Shown in pieces: positions 39,301 through 47,720 of a stretch of 64,000 bases of DNA. The translations under genes and the position numbers were made by a program. Below the pieces are notes generated by a model, which was not told the origin of the DNA, did not search any database, and saw nothing but the letters and a program-made list of their open reading frames with translations. This stretch comes from Triops longicaudatus. Its lineage: Eukaryota > Arthropoda > Branchiopoda > Notostraca > Triopsidae. How positions within the stretch are numbered: position 1 is the first letter of the stretch; every line of letters begins with the position of its first letter. The stretch is taken from assembly GCA_022885665.1 (NCBI GenBank), contig JAGQDJ010000061.1:124001-188000 (forward strand), read 5' to 3'.

Positions 39301-42165
39301 CCTTATTAAACTCGAAAACTTGTTTTGCGAGTGGAAAGAGTTGTTTTTCACAACCATAAAAAATCGTTTTGACAATTTAAGAAAAATACTGAAGAAAATA
39401 AGATACATCAATATTGGCTGTACTGGAAACTTTAATTACTAGTTCAAAAGAAAAAAAAATATTGTATTCTTACGCAATGATAAAGGAGTAGAATCCAAGA
39501 AGTTAATAAAAACTGGTACAAAACGATATATCTATATCTGCAAAAAGCCTATAGCTTTGTAACACATTTTTATGTGTAAATTTCATGCTCAAAGCACTCG
39601 TTCATTCTGAAAAGGTGCACTATAAAAACGGTACAGCCCTATGGGAAAAACCTATACTAATGTACAACATTTTTATGGACATAACGGCAAAGCGGTGCAA
39701 CGTAGGACAATTTTCAGTGTTGAAGCGAGCGGGGATATCCCTAGTTGGATTGGCAGGTTCGAACGTTTTCCCTCTCGCCTGGCTTTGAGCAGACGTTTCC
39801 TTCGGTGAACAGGTCGGGACGCGGGTGCTAATCGAGGGACAAAATCGAACTTTTTTGCACCGTTACGCTGACCAGTGCGTCGTGAACGACGTAAAAACTT
39901 TTAAAGCCAAAATTCCCAGGCGTTGTTCAGCAAAAAATTTACTTTAAAAGTGATACAATCTTGCGAATACTTTTGCCATGACGTCATTTCGCATCGTACT
40001 AACAGGCGAGATACGCAAAATGCGTAGTTACGTCTTTAAAAAACTACACAATTTTAAGTTAAACTTATTATGAACGTATACAATTATCTTTTTTAACTTT
40101 TTAACAACAATGTTTTAATTGTTGCAAGATGTTTTTATCTTTCATAGTCCCAGCCACATTTGTGGCTGGGACTATGAAAGATAAAAACGAACTATAAAAA
40201 GATATTACGTTTAAGTCTTTCATTGCTGCATAGGCTTTCATTGTTGCAATTAATTAATGTTACTACTTTTATTGTTGCTGAGTTTCGCACTGACTTGTAA
40301 GATACGACTGAAACAAAAGTCGGCCTAAAAAGCAGTCATGTAAAACAGGTACTACTTCACAACTGACAATTTCATTGTTGCAATTAAGCCATCTTCTTAG
40401 CTTCCTGTTACGTCACACGAAAGTTTTCGAACATTTAAAAATATTGAGTCAGACGGTCTGGTTTAACGCACGATATCTTCAGTCAGCCATCTTCAAAGTT
40501 CTTCCAACTTTGGAAACTGTAAAGCCTGTTGAGGATGTCGGAATCCTCGACAACTCCACCAGAACTTCATGCTTTAATAGAACGTTTGTCTAGTCATGGT
40601 TGGGGGAGCTTTTGAAGTGTAGCAATTAGTTTGGTTCGGGGGGTCCGTTTTACATCGCTCTGTTTCACTCTCTCTTGCTCTCTTCGTCTTTCGTCTTCTC
40701 TTACAAGCACCCGCATTATGTCAGCCATATGGACGTGTAACTGGTACTACACTAGTACCCCCGGTATCTGTTGGCCGTCTGTGTCCGGACTTGCGGAGAC
40801 GATTGAGCAACGTTTTCATCAAGCAGCGTCTCCTTTAATTTACGACCTCAAAAAATCTATTGCGGCCCCAAAGCAGTTTAGTTAGTCCAGCTGTTTCTGT
40901 TCTACAGTGTAAAGACACTTTTTTCTACCGGTCTTACAACTGCCTTTTTTCCACCAATGAGGATAATCAGATGGAACCCAAAACTTGGTTTTGAACTTTT
41001 TTGCTTTCTTTTCTTTATTTTTTTTTCTAGGTGTGTCTGGTGTCTTATGTTCTTAAAATCTCATTGGCGAGATGCTCTGCTATGCCGAAAAGTCAAAGTG
41101 AGGATGAGTTGAGGTTGAGCTTCTTCATAGCCCAGTTGACTTCGGAAAAAAGGTTTTTCTGAGACTCTGCAAAAGTCGTTATGAAAAGCCTTGGGGATCT
41201 CTGTGGGCGAGTGCTCGCATTTCCTGAAGTTGAACACAATTTGGTATCCTAATCTTGTCCCCCCTTTTTTCTGCGGGGTGGACTGAGGGTCTTTGGGGTC
41301 TGGATGTTCGGTAATGCGAGAATTGTAAAAGGACATAAAAGGGCGTGTGGTGTTTACCTCGTATTCCATTTCTTGATCCATCAACTCGTCAAAGAGTTCA
41401 TCCGAGTCTTGGGGATCGTACATGGCTTCTAAAAGGTCCAAATCGTCGACCACCACGTGATCCGTCATCATGTCGGCCATGGTAGTCCAGTCGGTTTGGG
41501 TTGACATGCTTGTGGTAGTGGTGGTAGAAGAGGTGTTGTTGCCATGGCCGTGCAAGCAACAATTGGCACCCGCCAGACACGTTTTGGGTGAAAGATGGGC
41601 TCCAGCTGAGGAGACTGGACTGCTAGGAGTACTTTCATTGTTGGAGGAACGACGCAAGACTTGTACCACGATGGGCTCAGCTGCGTTTTGAAATGCTAAC
41701 GAAGCCTCTTCAGTCGACAAGGTGGACACGTCAACGCCGTTGACCTAAGGAATGGAAAAAAAATATATATGGAAATGAGTTTGACATTACCTAAAACACA
41801 CGGCAGAAATGTAACACAGGTGATGTACTAAAATGGTAACACGATACGGAATATGTACACTACGTTACATAAGATTCTTTTAAAAAAGTAACACTACACA
41901 TGAAGCACAAAGCGAGGATTCCTTCCTTCATAAACCACGGTTTACAGCTAGACTTCGGAGTTTAGACCACTTGACACATATGCGCAAATTGCTCACTTTC
42001 CCTAATCGGCACGACTGCAGCAAAAGTAATTTTTTCTTTAAAAAATTAGTTTTCTCTTGAAACAAAGTCGTAAAGAATAATCAGCCAACAACTCACATCA
42101 TGGTACTTTTCCTTGACATACGTCTTTTTAGTTGTCTTTCTACCAAACCGCACACCAGTAAACAT
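27302..42165 (-). CDS. PDZRN3/PDZRN4 (LNX3/4)-type PDZ scaffold, 8 coding exons, 1075-aa RING-less form
   Basis: The exons in transcript order are 42165-42097, 41744-41358, 32028-31663, 31408-31310, 31170-31105, 30237-30098, 29899-28102 and 27604-27302. Every junction is GT-AG, phases agree, and the total is 3228 nt. Residues 24-55 are the end of PDZ1 (VNGVDVSTLSTEEASLAF...VVQVLRR). Residues 153-307 are PDZ2, with LGLT as carboxylate-binding loop and GDQILQ|IDGEDV. The 1.8-kb exon holds a disordered linker with DSSSAYNTG and a short amphipathic stretch (TELYMLNKKMHDIQLECEN). The C-terminus has the family signature WKVKKRTDGTRYITRKP, then GRYWSKDEKKQHLEKA, then VELSHRKM, and ends LSVTTV, a class I PDZ ligand. 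Vertebrate PDZRN3/4 have an N-terminal RING and act as E3 ligases and scaffolds at neuromuscular and Wnt-related junctions. The RING and TRAF-like exons would lie further upstream. Intron 2 is 9.3 kb and rich in repeats. Confidence 0.93.
30536..30790 (-). repeat. Degenerate CTTAACCTAA-type array in a PDZRN intron
   Basis: Many variants of ACTTAACTTAAC and CTAACCTAACC follow one another with irregular spacing. Read on the minus (sense) strand they are TTAGG/TTAAG-like words. The same words recur at 31530-31620 in the opposite orientation. They resemble highly degraded telomere-type sequence or a simple-sequence array. Confidence 0.45.
31663..32028 (-). CDS. PDZRN exon carrying PDZ2 with a 70-residue insertion
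   Basis: This phase 0-0 exon has 122 codons. It starts EVRLVRDNNQAKLGLTLCY (the first strand and binding loop of PDZ2) and ends DEDVYIKEIAPD...AGDQILQ. In vertebrate PDZRN3/4 these two parts are separated by only a few acidic residues. Here about 70 residues intervene (roughly protein positions 176-245), rich in Ser, Thr, Asn, Pro and Glu and ending in a run of acidic residues. The reading frame is intact and both splice sites are good, so it is translated unless a cryptic intron is removed. A near-copy of the TTCATTGTTG word lies inside the insertion (plus strand 31842-31851) and encodes Asn-Asn-Glu-Ser. Confidence 0.85.
33785..33925 (+). repeat. Degenerate TTAGG/TTAAG-like array
   Basis: A run of GTTAAGTTAGGGTAGATTAGG-like words with imperfect spacing, in the orientation opposite to 30536-30790 and 44725-44950. 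It is similar in character to the arthropod-type TTAGG telomere word but too degenerate to be functional telomere. Confidence 0.45.
34285..34460 (+). repeat. Degenerate short repeat with core TTnACGATn
   Basis: Variants of ACTCGTTTAACGATG recur about every 16-30 bp (TTAACGAT, CTTAACGATA, TCAACGTTA, ACTAACGGTG, TTCGCGATAA, TTCACGATG, CTAGCGATT). The pattern is loose but continues for about 170 bp with no coding explanation. Confidence 0.35.
35221..35585 (+). repeat. Two diverged tandem copies of a ~197-bp unit, with a CTCAATCC patch
   Basis: Copy 1 begins CCAGTTACACGG at 35223 and copy 2 the same at 35420. Near their ends both carry AAAAGCTTTTTTCGA/AAAGCTTTTTCCGA, then AAAnGGCTTnGTTAATTTTGAAA (35326-35365 and 35519-35559). 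At the junction the octamer CTCAATCC recurs four times in near-exact form (35378-35420). This is an old tandem duplication. Confidence 0.6.
37017..37318 (+). promoter_or_regulatory. Cluster of CATTGTTG (SOX-like) words in PDZRN intron 2
   Basis: Exact CATTGTTG octamers lie at 37017, 37135, 37233 and 37280. Close variants are at 37111 (CATTGCTG), 37172 (TATTGTTG) and 37312 (CATTGTTC). All are in the same orientation within 300 bp. CATTGTT is the complement of AACAATG, the SOX HMG-box consensus. Same-strand clustering could mark an enhancer or a decayed tandem array of the word. Confidence 0.4.
37920..38220 (+). repeat. CCTAACCTTACCCAGCACC repeat family, first locus
   Basis: The words CCTAACCTTACCCAGCACC (37931) and GCTAACCTAACCCAGCACC (38188) recur with related pieces between them. 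The same composite word family forms the array at 47310-47720. These are members of one diverged repeat family at two loci about 9 kb apart. Confidence 0.45.
38691..38720. repeat. Stem-loop with 14-bp arms (one mismatch)
   Basis: Positions 38691-38704 (AAAGAAACGTGTCA) pair with 38707-38720 (TGATACGTTTCTTT) with one mismatch around a 2-nt centre. No poly-T follows to suggest a terminator, and no gene is adjacent. Confidence 0.6.
40131..40188. repeat. Perfect inverted repeat, 28-bp arms, 2-nt spacer
   Basis: The arm 40131-40158 (starting GTTTTTATCTTTC) is the exact reverse complement of 40161-40188, separated only by TT. A 58-bp near-perfect palindrome of mixed composition cannot be chance. 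As RNA it would make a long perfect hairpin; as DNA it could extrude a cruciform. It lies in the large PDZRN intron, 2 kb from the alternative first exon, and in a stretch rich in the TTCATTGTTG word. Confidence 0.85.
42097..42165 (-). CDS. Candidate alternative first coding exon of the PDZRN gene (short isoform)
   Basis: On the minus strand an ATG opens MFTGVRFGRKTTKKTYVKEK plus three residues (YHD), then a strong donor GAT|gtgagttg, phase 0. This joins exactly to the VNGVDV exon 353 bp downstream. In human PDZRN3/4, short RING-less isoforms start with a lineage-specific peptide of about 20 residues joined just before the same VNG. The position, length and phase match that architecture. The peptide itself is unlike the vertebrate one, and half of it is basic or polar. 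The assignment rests on splice phase and architecture only, so it could be fortuitous. Confidence 0.55.
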
Positions 42166-43361
42166 GGTTGAACTATCACAAACACCTATCACAAGGCCAG
42201 ATTTTTAAAAATTTTGCAATTTCATTTTTGCAGCCATTTTTTCAAGTTTTTCTCTCTTCGGTATCAAATCCTAAACTGTTCAAAAACACCCTCACTTGTC
42301 TGACATAGCCTTTCTTAAAACCAACGCGTTAGCTTTTATCATTTAACCTCTCTCCTGTCCAGGCTTGTTCAATGAAACGGGAACGTTGACTCTTTGAAAA
42401 TTTATTTAAGCCTGACTCACATTTAAGGCAAAGTGTCGTCGTCTCTGAAAACGTCGTATTGTCTTTTATGTGAATCTGAACGTTCGAACCCCTTTGGCTG
42501 TTACCAAGCTTAAACTTGCCTATACCGCAATATTTGCTCGTTTACGTACAATAAGCCATACGAGTTTTGTCAAGTTTTCTCACAATAATTTCTCCTCGAC
42601 TCGAAACTTCTACAACACCGAAAACGTTTTTTCATTAAACGAACTACGAAAATGTAGCAACTAGGGACCACACTTAGCATCTACGAACTACATATTACAT
42701 ATATAAACCACACGTTAAACCTATGAACCACTATAAACAAAACATCGCATATCTAGTCCGAAAATCGCACAAATTGCACAAAATCACTTTCCGCAATATT
42801 ACGACACGTTACGCTTTACAGAGACACGCCACAGATGCTCAAAACGAAAATCTGCCCCCTTTCACACAACAGCGCAAACACTACACGGTGACGGTCAACA
42901 ACGTCTCGCTGTGACGAAAGCCAGGGGCACCCCTAACAACTTGAAGGGATAATCCCATATGACAAGATCAAGATTTCTGCGTTAAGCATCCTGTAGGGCT
43001 TTATTATCAGTATAAGTGGCCTTACTAGCGTTTTCATACGTTAGCCCTGGCCAGCCATCATGTCACCACATTCCGTACAGTCGACCACACGCGAAAGATT
43101 GCCATCTTTCAAGGATGCAAAACTCAACGTCTATTTGCTGTCTGTGCGAGCAAACTTTTCAGAGACAATTCTGTGTGTACCCATCCGTACACAAGGGTGC
43201 AAAGTGAAATGCGAGGATAAGGGTTAGGTTTGAAATTCGCTTTCTGTTCCAGTCATGACAAATATTTGGTGTGGTTCATCTGTTTTGCCTGAGCACATCT
43301 GCGTTTCTGGTTGTCGAACTCATTAGGATTACAATCTTGTTTGGTAATAAAGACGGAGGGC

Positions 43362-43389
43362 GGGGGGGGGGGGGGGNGGGGGGGGGGGA
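43362..43389. repeat. G homopolymer with an undetermined base
   Basis: A run of 27 G with one N at 43377. The N means the assembly could not settle the length. It is the only ambiguous base I noticed. Confidence 0.9.
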
Positions 43390-43699
43390 CTACAGGCCCA
43401 TAGGAACCATTTCTGACCCTCCTTTAACCACCGTCCTAACCCGTCCCCTCTTCCTTGCCTTTTCAACTTGACATAGCTCATTGATTCAGGAATTTGCAAG
43501 GGAATTGTTGCGGCACAAATTAGCTTCTCTGGACTTGGCCAATATACGGAAAAGGGAACATGCCCACAATAAAGTGGCACGCTCCTATGGCGTTTACGCA
43601 TATCACCGTGCCACTTTTTTTTACATACATCTATCCTTTTGAGACGTTAGGCCACTTTTCATTGTTAAAACACAGTGCTTGGTACTTTGCTAGAGAAAA

Positions 43700-44070
43700 T
43701 GTAGTGAAAGCTCGTTATACCGACTCCTATAGCGAACTGAGGACATTGTGAGCGGAATGTGAGGGTTTCGTAGTTTTAAAATAGCGACTGATATAACGAA
43801 CTCTGGTTATATCGAAAAATTTTCCTGTTCTAAATAGATTCGCTACAGCGCAAGGGTATTCTAGTACAGTAAGGAGCACAGCAACAATGAATGCTAGTTT
43901 CAGAGTACGAAATTTGCTGTGTTCGCGCAATATCAATAAAAAACTGGTACGCGTGATATGCTGATAATGTATCAGAGCGTACCCCTTTTTTCTGGACAAC
44001 TTTACCAAAAGTTTGGATTTTTCGTGTTTTCACGTGCCTTTTTGGGAATTTCGTTATAACCGAGTTCGTG
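43700..44070. mobile_element. Degraded pogo/Tigger-like element (terminal remnants)
   Basis: The sequence starts AGTGAAAGCTCGTTATACCG near 43705 and continues with GATATAACGAACTC and GGTTATATCGAAAAATTT. It ends near 44047 with TTTCGTTATAACCGAGTT in the inverse sense. Repeated 'cgttataac-ga' words at the ends are typical of pogo/Tigger-type terminal repeats. No transposase frame remains. The boundaries are approximate. Confidence 0.4.
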
Positions 44071-44724
44071 CACTATCTGAAGGGACATGGGGAGAAGTGG
44101 CAGTTGGTTGTGAAGAGGCTAACAAAAGAGGCAGGAGCAATCGTGTCATGTCTTATTAAGGAGTTTCACGCGTAACCATGTCAGCTCTCCTCAACGCATT
44201 TTTGGCGGTTTTCCAAACCGTGCTAAATCTCTCGAGCCTTGACTGCTTTGCTTTTGAACCGAGAAAAAGTGCCAGAAACGCTTTCGAGTACGATCATAAG
44301 AGGTAAGCTTTAAACTTGATAAACCTTCGAATCAAATGAAAAAATCAAAAATAAAGAAAAGGAAAATAACACTTGAAAGCGCTTTCTAACGCATCAAGTG
44401 GTTTTTGGAAACGATAAGAAATTTTCTTAACTGAAATTTCATAATCTTGACTGATCGTAAGTAGAGCCACTTTAAAACTCGCTCTACGTGCTTGGCTAAC
44501 CGAATAATCGCCCGCACACTTGAACCACCGCGCAAATGAACATGAGAAAACTTGGCTTTACGGTAGGTGCAATGCGTTATAGACGCTACTGAAATTTCAG
44601 ACAACCGTAGACCTAAAGCATGTCCAATGCTAAACACGAAATACAACCGCAGCAAAATTGCATTTAAATACGAGCAACTCGAATTCTCCAACGACAAATT
44701 GCCAAACTTTTCCTGAAAGCGCAT

Positions 44725-44950
44725 AATTTACCTAAAAGTAACTTAACTTGGCCTAAACTAGCCTAAGCTTCCCTAAACTAACTAACATACGGGCTAAATT
44801 AACTTCAACTAAACTTAAATAACTTCATTGCAGCCTAAACTAGCCCAGGTAAGCCTAAACGAAGTTAAATTTGGCCTAACTTAACTTAAACTAGCCTTAA
44901 TTAACCTGAGTCCGACCTAACCTAGCCCTATTCAGCCTAAATTAATTTAA
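44725..44950 (+). repeat. Degenerate GCCTAAACTAA-type array
   Basis: About 20 loose variants of GCCTAAACTAACTTAAC follow each other (GGCCTAAACTAGCCTAAG at 44750, CAGCCTAAACTAGCCC at 44832, GGCCTAACTTAACTTAAAC at 44874). It belongs to the same degenerate CCTAA word class as 30536-30790. Confidence 0.5.
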
Positions 44951-45839
44951 AACATGAGCTTTTAAAGCTTAGATTTACATAACCTGACTTAAAATGTCAC
45001 GTAACATAACTTTTCCGAAGGTAAATCATGCCGACGTTAAGAACGGAAAGACATTAACATATCAAACGGTGTTCACAAAAACAAAAAATTACATGGAAAA
45101 CAAAATACGCGTTACACTTGAAAAACAGACTTCAATGGCGTCAGTTGTGGCGTCAAAGTGTGTATAAAAGGTTTACAATACGCTAATAACAGAGAAAAGA
45201 GTTAACATGGCTGCAAAAACTCCGGTTGGGAGGTTTTGAAGCAGTACAGAAAATTTCAGGTCGGAAAAGATGTTTTCTTTTCTTTTTTTTGAAAATGTCG
45301 AATGTATTATGCGGTATGATAATGTTGAGGTTTTTATGACGTGGAAGGGAACATGGAACAAGAGAGGGTTGCTTTGCTGATGTGTTGATGGTTTTGTGCG
45401 TGTCTGGCATAAAGCACCATACAGCTATTGTTATACACTATACGCGAGCATATATGCCAGTTGGTCCGACCGAAAAGGTTCGTTTTTGGACCAGGCCAAC
45501 ACAACAACAACAATTCCGTTTAGTAAATATGAAATGCAAACGCTGTCGGGGGAGTTTTCTATGGGTTAAGTTGTATATACACACCTAAGAAGGGAAAGCA
45601 GAGAGAGGAAAATTGTTGCTTTTGGAGAGGTTTTCTTTTTAAAACGTGCCGATCTCGGAGGTTTTGAACCGGTTTTAGGTTCGTCGTGGGTATTCGTATA
45701 TACAAATCTTTAACATTCCGAGACTTTTTTTTTTCTTTAGGAAAGGAGGTAGATATGCAAAGTAGCGTTTTTCGTGTCGTTTTCCGACTAACTGCCTCAG
45801 ATACGAAGCCACATGGTTATCGAATCAGACAGTAAGTCA

Positions 45840-45891
45840 GTACAGTAGAGCGTCAATTATCCCAAGCGGGATTCCACAAGCTTGGGATAAT
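45840..45891. mobile_element. Pogo-like terminal sequence with internal hairpin
   Basis: GTACAGTAGAGCGTCAATTA resembles the CAGTAGAGCGTCGATTATCC terminus common in pogo-like transposons. It is followed by an 11-bp inverted repeat (45856-45866 ATTATCCCAAG; 45881-45891 CTTGGGATAAT). No matching far end was found, so this is a fragment. Confidence 0.4.
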
Positions 45892-47309
45892 GCAACACTT
45901 GGCGTGATGATGTATCATCGCTTAAAAGCGAACATTAATCTTCATGGAGTTTTAGCTCGAATTTTCTAAGTTAATTTACACTTTCAAACTTTCCGAGCTT
46001 TCAAACTCATTTGTACTCTTTTAACCGATTACACAATGAAACTTTCTTGATCAGGCACTTGTCGTTGTCGGATAACTCAAAATAAAATCAACCGCGATGA
46101 TTTGAAGGTGTTTTTGTTGCATTTACGTGCAGAAAACTGCAAACAACGCGTCACAAGTGCCACGTAGTCGCGGGCACGCCAGGCATAGCGGTGGAGCCAC
46201 TCGTTACGCAAGCCAGCGTGCCTAGGACGCGGCATGCTTTTACCAAGCTGTACTTTAATCTTATAAATCAAACGTTTTAGCGATGACGGCTACACCAAGT
46301 GACGTCATGTATCATCCAAGATCTCTACAACGTAAAAGTAACACAGTATTCATTCTTGCGTGCGGCACTGATATCCAGCGCTCGAAAATCCGCTACGTCC
46401 ATAAAAAACTGGTACGTCTACCATGTAAAATTCAATACTAATGTCCCAGTTAGCTACTAACATACAACTAAACAAGTCGTCCAGTACAGTGCTTCTCATG
46501 TATAGGAAAGCCTAATAAAAACAGGTACTGTGAATTGCAGCTGTTGGTGTATACTGTATCTCATTTCTTAAGTCTAACTATCAAAACAACTCCTTTTTTT
46601 TATACTGGTTTGAACATTTTGGTTTCGTTACTTTTTTTGTCTAACTTCGTGCACACAGTGTTATGATCTGTCACCGATAGTCACGACGTTCGATTAATGG
46701 GCGTATTATGCTGCTAGATTGTATCTCTTCGCTCCTCGAATTCACCGAGCTACTTTGTGTTAGGAATTTGCCTGGAATCTATTGGATATCTCAAGGGCTG
46801 TTAGCTTAGGGCGGCAAAGTCTGAAGCTACATTTTCCCGCTTTTTTATCTCCAGCCAGTCGAGTACTTCTAATCGCGCATAATTTCTTCAGCTGCGTCGC
46901 TGATCTCCAGAAAACGCTTGGAACTTTTGCGTGTGTGTTGTGCGGAGAAGGGGTTGGCGAGGCGTGTGAAGATGACAAGAGAAGGCTTATGGAGTGGAAA
47001 TAGCAGAGAACAGAAGGCAAAAGCTGTTAAGTGTGTGAGAGAATTTATGGCGCCTGATGCAGGCAGATATGAGCTCTCGCCTCCGCAGCCATAAATTTTA
47101 CCCGCAATGCGAACTAGTTTTCTTCACTAACTTTTACACGCTCACAAGCCTTAATCACTTACTTACGCCTACTTTGCGGGGCGTGTCCAAGGAAAACTTT
47201 CACTTAGAAAACGACTCTGTACGAAAGAAAGACGCACTTTTTTCGCGTTAAACCCCTCAAAAGTTTCAACACACCCTCTGAAACACTAAACACACAATGT
47301 TGGCCTCTG

Positions 47310-47720
47310 TTACAAACCCTAACCCGACACAGCACTCCTATAGCAAACCCCAACCTCACCCAAAACGCTTTCTTTCCGCGTCTGATACAGTGTACCCAAC
47401 CGAAAACGTCACAATACCGCGCTTTTAACATACGTCCAAACCCTAGCCCGCTACAGCACCTGTGAAGCAAACCCTAACCTTACCCAAAACACATTGTTTT
47501 CATGCCTACTAGCTATTTCCCTGCATTCATTAACCCTAACCTAATACAGCACATATACTATATAGCCAACCTTAACATTACCTAAAACACCCGTTTTTCG
47601 GGTGAAAGGTAGTTCTGCCTACCTAAACTTGAAGCTAGAACGATTGGAGAGTCCTTAACAATCCCTAACCCGCTGCAGCACACCTATCGCAAACACTAAC
47701 CTGAGCCAGCATTGTTTCCA
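47310..47720 (+). repeat. Four diverged tandem copies of a ~90-130-bp CCCTAACCC repeat
   Basis: Units start near 47317, 47439, 47531 and 47662 with variants of ACCCTAACCCGACACAGCAC. Each continues with a TATAGCAAACCCTAACCTCACC-like segment and most with CCAAAACAC. The same vocabulary occurs at 37920-38220. It is non-coding, and the open frame 47204-47470 (minus) is a by-product. Confidence 0.65.

Larger units (their letters stand above)
32029..41357 (-). other. PDZRN intron 2 (9.3 kb)
   Basis: No exon recognised on either strand. Visible contents are TTAGG-like arrays (33785-33925), a short degenerate repeat (34285-34460), a 197-bp tandem duplication (35221-35585), the CATTGTTG cluster (37017-37318), part of the CCTAACC repeat family (37920-38220), a stem-loop (38691-38720), a CRE palindrome (39979-39986), a perfect palindrome (40131-40188) and two TTCATTGTTG copies near 40237 and 40371. 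Confidence 0.5.
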
